From the NCBI RefSeq assembly GCF_001632365.1, contig NW_024468531.1, positions 230,151 to 281,701 of the forward strand: DNA of 51,551 nucleotides. Reading direction: 5' to 3'. How positions within the stretch are numbered: position 1 is the first letter of the stretch; each line of letters begins with the position of its first letter. The position numbers were made by a program, and so were the translations under genes. The notes below the pieces were generated by a model, which was given only the letters and a program-made list of their open reading frames with translations, was not told where the DNA came from and did not search any database. This DNA is from Laetiporus sulphureus 93-53. Lineage: Eukaryota > Basidiomycota > Agaricomycetes > Polyporales > Laetiporaceae. Of the stretch, positions 19,376-31,416 are shown in pieces.

Positions 19376-22300
19376 TCACTTGCGTTCCCCAAACCCTTCC
19401 ATGACCCATGAACTCGAAAGCGATGGTCCGCTATCCGATGCGGGAGTGCCCCTTTCCCTGAGATCCACAGGTAACGATTGCATCGGTTTGACTCCAGGTA
19501 GCGGGCCCCAGTCAAACTTCGCAGCCGGTGGGCTGCTAGAAGGCGCTTTCTTCAGAGGAATCGCTTTCGCATGGCGTTTGGAGATTACTCGTAGTCGGTG
19601 ACCAGGACCTGCAGAGTGCGACAGCTCGGACGAATCATCGCTCGCGAATGGATCATCTGCGACTTCGGTGAACGAACTATTCAAATTTGACAACGATGGC
19701 TCCATAGATTCTGGTTTCTGAGCGAGACTGGCCCTCGGTTGAATAGTCATTGGCTTGGAGACTGCCTGATCATTCAATAAAGGCTCTTTCCGAGCCATCG
19801 ACAGAGCACGTTTGAGTTTGTGCGCCGACATCTCTGCGTTCAGAGCAGCCGCTGTCGACCGTGCAACGGTGGGCGTCAGCTCACGACGACGTGAACTCTT
19901 CTCCCATGACAGCCTGTAATCTGTTGGAGACGCCTCCTGCGCCAATTTCAGGTTCAGCTGTGCGGTACGAGCAGTTAATTCTGCAACGCCGTCTTCCTGC
20001 TGTTGAATCGCCTGATCGATGTTGCGGTAGATACGATTGATGGTATCCAGCGAGGGTGCGCTGTGATGACGTGGTCAGCGAGTGAATCCAAAATGTTGGC
20101 AGACGCACTGTAATCCAGTCTTGCGACTCTTGAACAAGTCCAGCTTCTTCTTTGACTCATGAATTTGTCCCTCGAGCTGCTGTACTCGGTCGCGTAGGAC
20201 CTAGAGTTTTGAGTATGAAAAGACGAACGTCATTCATCAGGATGAGATCGCCTACTCTGATATCCCTTCTGAGCTGCTTCTGCGTCTCCAAATGCTCCGG
20301 CCCCAACGTCCTCGATTCCAACATTCTGGCAAAGTCCGGGTCTCTGGAGGCCTCGCTGAATTGAGCGATCTCCTCTCTACGGGTACTTGCTAGCGCCATT
20401 GATGAGTGATAAGTAATGAAACTGAAAAAGCAAAGACGTTGGCATACCTTTCAGCATTGAGCCCTCAACTTGCTCGATAGCTGCAATGCAAGCTAACTTC
20501 TCCTCCTTGAGAATTGCCAGGTCATGCTGAACCGATCGCACGATTTGTTCTAATTGCGCGGAGTCACCGATGGCCCACTTTGATGAGTCTCCGAGGTCCG
20601 ACACGACATGACGACCACCGTGGGCCCTGTATAGAGTGGCGCATCTATTGCGTGCATCTTGTGCGGCAAATTGCACCTGTGGAAAAGTCAATGCTTCGTT
20701 ACAGGATTTCACCAGTGGTGCATACCTTTTCGAACTCCTTCGTAAGGACTTCGTGCAAATTCAGGCATTCGTTCTGTAAGTTTTGCGCCGCTGAATGATT
20801 CATCAATAATGGGCGTTTGGCATAGAGACAGGATGAAATCGCGTACCCTTTACTTGTTCTGACACGCCGCTAGGTTGGGATGGTTGTAATGCAGGTGCCT
20901 TGAAGCCGGGTGCCCCTGATGAAACCTGTGGAATTTTGAGACCTGAGGCGAGGTTGAAGGGCGCTGGTGGCACCGGTAACGGCACAAGAGGCGACGCAGC
21001 TGGCAGCGGTGCGAACGGAGACGCAGGCCTTGTCTGCGGCAGCGCTGATACCGGCCTGGTGCCTAACAAGGCAGTCTCAGTTGCGGGTTTAGGGCTCAAC
21101 ATTGAACCACTGGCGGAAGCTGCACCCGATGGACTAGGCGATACCAGAGAGAAAAATGACGGTGGCTTAGATTGCGACGTCAGAGTAGGTGCATTCGCTG
21201 GTCGCGCAAACGAGAAGTTGGGCGACGGTAGAGGAGGCATTTTCACTGACGATGACGGGAAGGGGGGAATCTTGAACTCTGGGATGTGAGGAGGTTTAGA
21301 TTCGGGGGTAGCCTTTGCTAGAGAGTCTTGAAGTGTACTCAGTGAGAAGGGGGATGGTGCAAGTTCGGGCTTTGCAGTACGCTCGGCTTTATGATCAACG
21401 TCGCTGGTGACCGACTGGCTCGCCAAAGGCGAACTGCGTACAGGACGGGTGGACGGCCTACCAAAACTGAAAGCCTGTGATACATACGGTGCAACAGGAG
21501 GTGGAGGCATCTGCGCTGCGGAAGGGGTCGACGTCATGCCACTGGGAGATCCCGGAGGGGTGGTACTGGAGGCAGCCACGGGGGAGCTCTGTGCCTTCTC
21601 TTGTCCGGCTGGTGAAGGGATCCCACTGGAGAGAGAAGCAGACTTCTCGGCATCAGATCTCGCTGCTGTAGACTCCACAACATGTTCAGCAGATGCAGGC
21701 GATGTAGAAGGAACCTCTTTTATGTCAGGACGCGGTTCTGCCAGCTCTTCCTCTTCTGACCCGCTCCCCAGCTCTTCAGACGACGATTCGGAGAGGAATG
21801 AGCTACTCTCGTCCTCCGATGCTTCTTGCTCCTCTTCCCCTTTCTCTTCACTAGCCGCCCAACCATGCTCGGCATCGCTTTCTCGGATCATCTCTTCATA
21901 ACTCTTTCTCGGAAGCGGGCGCCGTACCGAAGCTGTGACAAATTTAGGAGATGCAGGGGATAATCCTCGTATTGCGTCACTCTTCGTCCCAGCATTCAGA
22001 TTGGCGAAGGCAGAAGTACTGCTTCCTGGAATTGAAGTCGGGCTAAAGGCAGATTGGATTCCAGTTGCCAATTGCGACCCTTCCATTCCTTTTGCTGCCT
22101 TGAAGAATGGTGAGGATGCCGATATAGGAGTGCCAAACCCACCAAAACCGGTGTCAATTTTCCCGAATCCATACGGTGTTGTTTTCAATTGTCCGAAGGC
22201 TCCAGGCTCAGGGGCAGAATAACTGGACGTCCCAGCTTGAACTGATTCTTGAGCAGGTTGAGATGAAGGCATAAGCGCAGGGGCGGCTTTGATTGCCTGC

Positions 22301-25300
22301 TCTCCATCAACGACCGGCTTGGATGGCTCCTTTGCCTCTGCCTCCGTCTTAACAGCAGGCCCACTTGATGTTGTGGCCCACACAGGCTTCGTCTCCGGCT
22401 TGGATGGAACAGGACCAAGGGTACTTGGGCTAGCCTGAGCGAATGCCGCAAAAGCGCTACCAGATCCGACGGCCGATGGTGAAGCAAACGACGGAGGTTG
22501 ACCAAAGGAAATCTGGCCAAATGCAGCCGTTGCTGGCTGTGCTGACTCGTTTGGCGTGGTCGACTTAGCCGCCTGTCCGAAACTGAAGGAAGGCTTAGAC
22601 GGCTCGTTCAAAGTAGGTGGCTTTATTGTCGCCGCGAAAGTGGAGAATGCCTTAGAGGACTCGGTGGACGCTGATGGCTTGGGCGGCTCTCCAAAGCTGA
22701 AGCTAAATTTTGGCGGCTCCTTGATGGTTGCACTGATATCTGTACTACTTGCAGCCATCGTCAGCGCCGACTTCGGCTCTGTGCTTGACGACGCTGAGCC
22801 AAATGTTGCAGTACCCGACGATGCGAAGGCGGTAAAAGCATTATTACTGGAATCTGACAACACGGCGGGCTGTGGAGAGCTAGGTGGTTGTTCGCCGAAC
22901 AGCGATTGACTGAATGTAGTCGCAGCCTGTTGTGATGACCCGCGGAAGCTGAACAGATCTGACGTCTGCCCTCCGCTGGAGGCGGGCTGGGGCTGCTCCT
23001 TGGCGCTTACCTCCATCTCCTGATTGTCACTACTCGGAGTGGCGGTCCAAGCAGGCTTGGTATCTGTCGTCGTTCCAAAGTTCAACGTTGCCGGGGAGGT
23101 CTCTGCGAAAGCAGCAAAGCCACTGCCGCTAGATGAAGCAGCGGGCTGCGAGGTAGAAGGCGGTTTTCCAAAAGACGAGCTGCCGAAACCGGATGCGGCA
23201 AACCCTGATGAGACAAACCCAGATGAGACAAAACCTGATGCACCAAAGCCTGATGCACCAAATCCTGGCTGGGTAGTAATCGGTTGACTGAGTGCCGATT
23301 GACTAGACGTTGGCTGACCAAATGCTGCATGTCCTGACGCAGGCGGAGCGAAAAAGCTCTTACCGAACGACGACGGCTGTCCGAAAGCAGACTGCCCGAA
23401 TCCCTGCGTTTTGGCTTCATTCAAAGATGACAATGTGGGTGTACTAGAGGGTACGCTGCTCCCAAAGGCACCAAAAGAGCCACCAAAGGCAGCGAATCCT
23501 GAGACTGGTTTCATATTATCACCACTGAATCCAGCGGGTGATGATTGACCAGCATCGCCAGAAGCGGCAGTTGGGAAATTGCCGAACATCGACGGCCTCT
23601 CTTTAGACGCATCCTGAGCAGCACCAGTTTCTCCTAAAGAGAGGCTTAAGAGTCCGTTGTCCGCTTCAGATGCCATGACGTCATCCACGGGGCTTGCAGG
23701 GGTAGGTGGAACAGGTTGAGGAGCTTGGAACGATGTTGCAGTAGCCGCGATCGTCGTAGCAGGGCTTTCAACCTCTATCGGTGATGGTTCTGGAGGTGGA
23801 AGGATCGCGCCTGTTGCCATGACTGCAGGGGGCGGAGCTGCAGGCATCTGGCTTTCCTGCGGCTGAATGGGCTGTGATGCCATGTGGACCATTCCTGGGT
23901 ACGGAAAACCCTTGGTATTGACCACATGCCAGCCAATGATCGTCCCATCCGTGACGTACGCGTACAAGATCGGAGAAGGAGGCAACTCGGTAACCTCTTC
24001 TGATGCACCTATAAATTGATATGGGGCGTTATCGGTCAAGTCGAACTCCATGCCGAGAAGTACTGTTTCGTTCAGTTCCTCGTCAAGGGGCACTGTAGGC
24101 GTCGAAGACTCCTCGAGCTCCTGCTTGAACCAGTAGTCGTTGATGTTCGATATCAACGATATATCCGTCGTGCACGCATCTGTGACGAATATGAGATACT
24201 TCGCCGGATCCCAATCGCGCAGCATGGGCATGATGGTTGCAGGTGGACGCAACCCAGGAAACGGAAGATAGAGAGGTAGGAAACTTGTAGTCGTAAATTT
24301 CTTTTCTTCGAGGTCCAACGTGATGCCAAAGTGCGCTTGACTGTTCTCGACTGAGATAGGGGAAGGTGTATATGCTGCAAATAGCTCCGTTTTAGAGAGC
24401 CACTTTGCACCGAGGACGGCTTGTGCAGTATCACCAGCCCTCGGTACAACAGCAGTCATGACGTATACTTTGGTGGGGTCGTATGCAGTTATTTCTCCAC
24501 TTTCAAGACCCAACGCCACTTCCTTGCCAGTAGGAGACCAGAACACTACAGAATAACTTTCAGTGACATCCGAATGGATGACGAATAGTAGCTTACCGGA
24601 TGTCGGTCTCTCTCTAGGCGTTCTACCGCGTACCCAGCCTCCTCTCGGCTTCAGAGCTTGGACATCATACAGTTCCGCCACATGATGGTTTTCCTCCGAT
24701 TTCCTGAAGTCACGGAGAACCGCAACGAGCTCAGGGTGCTCGCCGAGATTCGGCTCAACCTGTAGGATGATTAGATTGTTCACGGATGGGAAAGTATGTA
24801 GGGGAGTGGCTGGGCCATCTTCGATGAGAGCCCCGACATCATACACTGCCAGGGTCCCATCGTTGAAGGTGATTAGTAAGCGTGATTCATTGTTTGCGAA
24901 TTTGATGATACTGGGAAATCCAGTCAATGGGAATCGCTTCCTTGGTGCGAACGGAATGTCATCGCTTGACTCAGAGGCGAATGCAGTACGCAGGTCGGCG
25001 AGTGGAGAAACAACAATATCTGTTTATAAATTAACCCACAAACATCAACAGAGTCACAATCGACGTACGGAATTCCGAGCTAGAAGCTCGGACAACAGCG
25101 GCGAAGATGCCTCTGTGATTTGCGATAGCGAAGAGGTTTGCCCGCCCTTGAAGACCTTCGACACCGACGACTTCTGGCGACAGTTTGACGCGCACCCTCT
25201 TGTTGAGAAGACGGAGAGCAAGAAACTACGAAAAATCATCAGAGCTTGATTGGATTGGTAGTCTGTGTGGCCTCACGTCTGTATCCCGCTCCAAGGCCTC

Positions 25301-25390
25301 CCTCTTGTAACGCTTGATATCCGAGGGGAGCGGCGGAGGCGGCGTGAGAACTAAGGAGTGCACAGAATCTTCAGTTAGTGGAAGCGCCAT
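19376..25390 (-). CDS. NUP159: FG nucleoporin, Nup159/Nup214 type
   Basis: Eight exons (minus): 25390-25277, 25225-25069, 25019-20847, 20790-20726, 20676-20448, 20389-20256, 20200-20109, 20060-19376; about 1882 aa. The N-terminal third is a beta-propeller-like domain (FLALRLLNKRVRVKLSPE, WSPTGKEVALGLESGEITAY). The middle is long and rich in Ser/Pro/Ala with many FG, FGQ and FGSS repeats (AAFGGSFGAFGSS, GFGQSAFGQPSSFGKSFF). The C-terminus is coiled coil (NECLNLHEVLTKEFEK, VLRDRVQQLEGQIHESKKKL). This is the layout of the cytoplasmic-face nucleoporin that binds the mRNA export helicase Dbp5/DDX19 through its propeller and the Nup82 complex through its coiled coil. Every intron joins in phase and restores family-like sequence. 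The exon 6 acceptor (20390) was chosen because other AGs break the frame. Confidence 0.88.
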
Positions 25391-25695
25391 GCTGGAGGGA
25401 AGAACACGCAGGAGAGTGGTGGCCACAGCGACTTGAGTCTAAGTCGAACCAGGCAAAGCGCGTCGCATCATGTGATCCCCGGCCATCAGGCCATCAGATC
25501 CAGATCTCGCAACGCAACCTGGCAATGGTCTACCTTCTGCTTCTCTCCATTAACTGCTTCAGTCGTCGAGCCCATTTCTCATTATATTTTTTCTTATTTT
25601 CTTCAGCAAAGGCTCCACCAGTGAAGACTTTCTCAATCGGACAATTTACGCCGAAGCAAGTACAATTACATTAGCATTCGGCATCCTAGGACGAC
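25391..25695. promoter_or_regulatory. Divergent promoter, NUP159 / 5-phosphatase
   Basis: These 305 bp lie between two divergent start codons. A pyrimidine-rich plus-strand stretch is present around 25530-25615. No other motif could be assigned with confidence. Confidence 0.45.
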
Positions 25696-28600
25696 ATGCC
25701 TCCCGGTGCGACAATTAGCAGCCCTGCAGCACATCCAGCCCGATCTGGTACATTCTATAAAGCCAGTGATGCCTCATATTTCGAGCAACTGACCGCAGTC
25801 AATTCTGTACCACGTAGGGCAGAGCAACATCTCCATGCGCTTGCACGCCCTCTTCCCGGCCATGAATGCGGAGCCTTCCGTTATCCAGTCTGCTTCGTCA
25901 CCGCCTTCGGCATTCCCATCCGCTGCAGAGGCTAGCGAGGGACTTTTCCTAAAAGTTAGGATTTTAACGTGGAACATGCACGATTCACTACCCAAGGTAT
26001 GCATCATTCAGTGCATGCTCTCAGAGCCACTAACACCCCCTGTTCAAGGGGGATCTGAGTGAACTGCTCGGAACAGTGCCTCCGTATGTCCCAGCGGTAG
26101 AAATTCTTGCGGACCCTTCTGGAATACCCGTCTTCCCAGCCGATGCCAAGCATCCGTACCACATTGTGATAATGTCAGGCAAATGCGCGTGTTCTGTATC
26201 AAAGCTCGCTGCTAATCTGTGCTGTAGTGCAGGACAAGAATGTCCGAGTGCATCAGGTTAGCCAAGCGACCCATTCCGACGATGTCATGATTCAGTCTTT
26301 ACAGGTATGCCCATGGCCCTCGGCGCTGGTTTCAAGCTCAAAGACAAGGAGCGAGAAAAGCGCAACGACAAAGACGGATCCAAACACCCACCCCATACTG
26401 AAGTTGATGATATGCATCAAATTCATGCAAACGCCAGAGAGCACGCACAAGGAAGCATGCACTCTGAAGACCCATCAAGTTCTGACAAGGCAAACCGCGC
26501 CGATGATGTTCTCGTATCTCAGGATCCAGCAAAGCTCAGGCGAAAGTCACACTCACACCACCATACAATACATCGCGCGCAACCTTGGTCATCAATGCTC
26601 GATGAGTGGTATTGCAATAGAGCAGTGCCCACTCGCAGCATCAGCTCCTTGCCGGACATGGACATTGATCTTCCAGAACACATAGCCCGTGGTTCAGACA
26701 CGGGGTCTATTGGGATGGACATCATCGAGGCACGTCGCAATGCAGGACCGTATGAGTTGCTCACGAAGGAGCGAATGATGGGACTATATCTTGCCATATA
26801 TATCCACCATGACGTTCGTCCTCTCGTGAAAGGTGAGACCGACAAGCTCGTCTTTCTGCTTTTCTAAGCGCACACGCTATTAGGAACATCGAAATCCGTG
26901 GTGACAGCTGGCCTCATTGGCGGCCGTGTCGGTAACAAGGGCGCCGTTGCCATTAGTATAAATGTTGCTGGCACAACACTTCTGTTCGTCAATGCTCATC
27001 TCGCGGGTACGTGCCTCCTCGTTTTCTAAGAAAGAAACGTGTGGCCTCTAATCTTTGTACTAGCTCATGAGGGCAGGAATGATCACCGTATAGCAGATCT
27101 CGCGAAGATCAAAGTACGTCTGAGAGAATTTAAATGGTATAGAAAATTTACTTACGTGCTGACATCTTAGGCCGAGCTCTCTGTAGACGATTATCTCTCG
27201 CCCGACGATGAACGTATAATGGCAGAAGGTCTGCCATTTAACATTCATGTGTATGCCTGCTTGACTGATGTCTCGTATGAAGATATAACTGACAGGTTTG
27301 ACCACACTTTCATCTTTGGTGATCTTAACTTCCGCCTGGACGTAACTCGCCTGCATGCTGACTGGCTGCTGTCACGTAAAGGCGCGTGTGAACCATACAT
27401 TTCGTTCCATGCGCTGACTGTCGATTGTGGCCACTTACTTTAGAATACGACAAGGCGCTAGCCTTCGATCAGCTCCGTCAGACGATGGCGGAAGGACTGG
27501 CGTTCGTGGGGTTTAAGGAAGCGCCCATTGCATTCCCGCCTACATTCAAATACGATGTCGCGCGACGTTCGAAGCGTACACATTCGGCCAAGAGTTCTCG
27601 AACTCACTCCAAGAGCAGCCTTTATCATCACGACGATCATTTGCCACGAGATCATGAAGCGGATGCGGGATATAGTACCGGCGCCGGTGCATCCGCAGGG
27701 GAGGGCACTCATGAACACGATGGAGACTCATACTCCGCGCTGTCGTCGACCCGCGCATCTGTCCGCTCGCAACATAGCACGCAAAGCGTATTGCCGGGAC
27801 GCAGGTCGGGTGACTCGCACTCGTCTTGGGCAGCTAAGGTTGCCGTGACCGATGCGAAGCATAAGCTCTGGACAGCGAACGCGGCCCATCGTCTAAAGGA
27901 GAAATGTCTTGCTCTGCTGTCCGCCTCGCATACGCAGTCATCACATCGCATCCCGCGGAAGCATTCCCATTCCTCGAAGCGGCGCTCTGTAGCGACAATT
28001 CAGAACATAGATCATCACCATGGTCGAGCCCATGGTGATCTGCCAGCGACACCCAGGCGATCAGACGTCGAGGCACACAAGGCTACCCTTCGCATGAACA
28101 TGAGCACTCCAGAGCTTGTAGGTCGTAGAAGCGCGGATGACGCTGGATCCGAGAATGCTGTCTATGATTCATCTCATAAGAAGCGGGTTCCCAGCTGGTA
28201 TGACTACCTTGTCCGCGATGATATGTCACTGACGGAGATAATATTGCAGGTGCGACCGCATATTGTGGAAATCGACAATCCACGAAGAGCCGGAACCAGA
28301 GGAAACGCCTTTGCAGACAGCTCGCAGCCGAATGACTAGTTTTTGGCACTCTATCAGTCCTGTTCGGAGTCGGAAAGAATCCAGCTCCTCGACACTATCG
28401 GCTATACTTCCTTTTTCTGCGACGACGGCCAACACGCTTCGCAGCCCCACAGCGACAGACGGCCAGATCCTTAGTGCTGTCCCCAATGAGTTGCCGTTGC
28501 GCCGGACGTCACGACCACGATCAGTCGAGGCCCTACCCAAAGTTAGACTCGTCCGGACGTCCATGACATCTACAGAGACCTCCGGAGGCCGAACGAGCGA

Positions 28601-28967
28601 AGACGGTGATGGCCATCGCCGCGCGTCAACGTCGGTTCCCCTCATTCAATCAAAGACACTGCCCCCGATTGCGAGTGGTTACAGGCTTCCTGACCAGTTC
28701 ATTGCATCTCCTATAGAATCGCCCGTCTCTCCACCAGTAGTCTCGCCCATCCCCTTTTCCTCTCGCCTGCGCGATTTCCTCCCTTTCTTCCACCGCCAGG
28801 GCTCGACAGATAGTCAGTGGACTCATGAGCCCCATCGGGCAGTCCATCACAAGCCGGGCGACGTAGTTTGCCTCGAATACCGCTCGTTGAACGACCTGGA
28901 GATGAGGCGGCTCAGAGGCCGAAGTGACCATCGCCCCGTCATCGGATCATACGCAATATACATCTAG
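25696..28967 (+). CDS. Inositol polyphosphate 5-phosphatase (DNase I-like fold)
   Basis: Eleven exons: 25696-25747, 25818-25996, 26049-26173, 26228-26256, 26305-26832, 26884-27006, 27064-27113, 27171-27228, 27283-27375, 27444-28249, 28317-28967; about 897 aa. Catalytic motifs appear in order: RILTWNMHDSLPKGDL, IIAGQEC, LIGGRVGNKGAVAIS, LFVNAHLAAHEGRNDHR, HTFIFGDLNFRLDVTRLHA, FPPTFKYD, RVPSWYDYLV and SDHRPVIGSY. Such enzymes remove the 5-phosphate from PI(4,5)P2 and related lipids. The domain is split by three long polar inserts. No Sac domain is present, unlike synaptojanins. Uncertain points: intron 1 (chosen by its CTGAC branch site and phase), the donor at 27376 (a GC donor nearby is possible) and the acceptor at 28316 (28290 and 28302 are also in phase). 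Confidence 0.87.
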
Positions 28968-29552
28968 ATTTCCTCGCCGTCCCTGACCGCCCATCCTCGG
29001 TCCTTGCATCGAGAGCTTTCATCGTAATTTCCGTCTCTGTCTTCTACTTAGTCGTTCATCAATACTCTCCAACTACACGATAGAATACGCATATACGGAT
29101 CTCAGGCATTTCTCATTGTTCTCTACTTCACGCATCCATCCACCACTAATTAGCTGTAAATTACTAGTGCACGATTCGTGCCGGTTGTTGCTGGGTAGTG
29201 TTAATTTGTTTCACCACGGACCGCCTACAGTCGTTGCCGGTCTCAGATCACCGAGGACTACACGCGCCGGAGGTACTTAGAGCACACATTACGTATTGTA
29301 CAGCTGTAGCAAGCGCTAATACGCTACAAACGAGTAAGATACTGATATGACGAGTGAGCACTAGCCCGCAAATCTACACGAAGAAAGACGATTCCACACA
29401 AGTAGAGAAACTGAAAGCGGCAGCAGCGACTGAACGAGAGTCAAAAGTAATCAACACTTGCATGATACATGGCCTACAGGTCTACTCATCGCTTCGGGTG
29501 ATTCTGTGCAAGCGTTTGTGTCCATTCATTCTCACTGACTTGCACGAGTGAA
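28968..29552. other. Intergenic between convergent genes
   Basis: No gene is seen in 585 bp. It contains the 3' UTRs of the 5-phosphatase (+) and TMEM41-like (-) genes; a 65-codon plus-strand ORF at 29354 has no supporting feature. Confidence 0.5.
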
Positions 29553-30920
29553 TCATAGGAGGTCTTCTTGGCGCCAGTCCCGTCGGGAGTCGTCTACGGG
29601 TTTGTCTCCTGCCTTGACGACAAGCGCCGGCCCTGCCTCCAGAATAATGTCCTCGTCCGATTCGCCGTCGGAGTAATCCTCCTCGTCGTCAGAGAGCATG
29701 ATTAACCGTACGTCCTTGCCTTTGCTCGGCTCCACCTGCGGGCCCTCCTCAAGTAGGAGGTCGCTCGCATCATCAGTGTAGCGCGCCGCGATACTTTCCG
29801 CGTCTGCCTCGACATCAACGACGGTTGCGAGCTCGCTCTTAAAGTAGTATCGCAGGCCAACGGGGATCATGACACCAATAACGACTGCCGTGAGCATGAA
29901 GAAATTCTTCCAAGAGATGAGATGGAAGTCGGCCGCGGATGTCATGTCATCGAGGCTGCCGCCGATAGTGGTGTGAATGACAGTCACACCAAGAATACCG
30001 AGCCAGGTGCTGATCCAGAAAGGAATGATGCCGATGCCGAGGTGTGGACACAGGACGTTCACGACCCAGTGCGGTGGGAGCGGCGCGATGCGTAGGACGA
30101 TGAGGTATGAAATGAGGTTGTCCTTCTGCGCGCTGATCTTCTCTGCCCATATATCTGCACGCGCTTTCCATTTGGGCATCGTGAGCAGCGCAGGCCCGAA
30201 CGCGGCGCTGATGAGATAGCATAGTGTCGCGCCGGAGGCTACGCAAGTGCATGCGAGCAAAAGTGCGCGCGGAACGCCCCACATGGCGCCGCCGAGGATA
30301 GAGAGGTACATAGACCCCGGTAGTGAGAAGGCTTGCAGGCTGCATGGGACTGAGGTCAGTGCGCGGGCCGAGCGCGCGTAGAGAGGGGCTCCGCTCACAA
30401 GAGGTAGGTGTTCACATAGCAGATGATGATGCGGTAGGGATAAATATCACGGTATTTCTTAAGGAGAGTATTGAGCGCCTGCAGTTGCGCAAAGGACTTT
30501 GGGACACGAAGGTCGGGGCGATCCTCCCTGATGGACGGTGAGACATTCAAATCGAGCCCGAAGCAACGAAAGTAGCGATGCTCACTCGTCTAGTGTTGGA
30601 AGGGCAAACCAGAGCGTCCCTCCGAGAAAGGCTGTGCTCAATATGAAGACCGCGGCCATCTTGAGAGTGGCATAGAGGAGGATGCGGCGGTTGGAGGGCG
30701 GGGCGGGAGGAGTGGTGCCATAAGACGGCTCGTCGGAGTCGGGAGCAAGGAGCGACGTACGGGCGGTGGGCGAGGGCATATCATGGACAGTAGCTAGCGA
30801 GTAGGATGATCTGTTGTCGTGTCTAAGACTGTCTCTGGATGATGTGCGCATGGCGGGCAACTGCAGAGGCGAAGATGGGACTTGGTGGGAGCATCTCCGA
30901 GCGAGGCTGAGACCGGCCAT
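29553..30920 (-). CDS. VTT-domain membrane protein, TMEM41-like
   Basis: Exons (minus): 30920-30586, 30527-30399, 30339-29553; 416 aa. A polar N-terminus is followed by a transmembrane segment (AVFILSTAFLGGTLWF, about residues 91-108) and a VTT/DedA domain (IIICYVNTYLFLQAFSLPGS, MYLSILGGAMWGVPRALLL, DNLISYLIVLRIAPLPPHWV, PFWISTWLGILGVTVIHTTI). One more membrane segment and an acidic cytosolic tail follow (LSDDEEDYSDGESDED). The FLRITP-like LRIAPLPPHW motif points to TMEM41B rather than Tvp38. TMEM41B and VMP1 are ER phospholipid scramblases needed for autophagy and lipid droplets; this role is carried over from the family. The acidic tail may be lineage-specific. Confidence 0.85.
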
Positions 30921-31416
30921 ACTGCTCCCCGTGGGAACATCATCCTATTCGGGCCACCGGACTCGTTCGGTCACACCACTCCTTGTGCATTGCATCCCGC
31001 GTCAAGACCCAGTTGACGATTGTTCGATGGGTGGACGAACAAGCAATATTGACGGAGAACATTGTTGCAGCGCACAATGCTCGAGCGGATTGTCGCCTTT
31101 GGGCCGTGAGAAATAGACCCTTTTTGGCGTGTAGGGGAGGCTCACCACTGCGATTGCAGCCTCCAATTGCAAGCCTCGCGCTCGTCGCTCAGGGCGCGAG
31201 CGCATCTGAATCTTGCAGTGTACGAGTCAAATATAGTAACTATCGTAAAGCTGCAGTATTAGATGAGCTACGTGATAAGTGTGAGAGCAAGACGGAGAAA
31301 GCGCTGTGATTGGCTGGAGGCGCGCTTGCATTGAAGAGGAGGGTTTGATAATCATCGTCGACATCGTCCAACGCCTGTCGCCGTCGCCTCTTGCGTTCAC
31401 CACGACGTTCTGAACG
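30921..31416. promoter_or_regulatory. Divergent promoter region, TMEM41-like / Zn2Cys6 factor
   Basis: This 496-bp spacer lies between divergent genes. Short antisense ORFs are present but none has coding character. CT-rich runs precede the transcription factor ATG (31375-31445). No confident regulatory motif is assigned. Confidence 0.4.

Noticed and set aside
20900..23287. Several plus-strand ORFs of up to 164 codons
   Set aside because: They are antisense to the repetitive FG region of the nucleoporin; composition mirrors the repeats and none matches a family.
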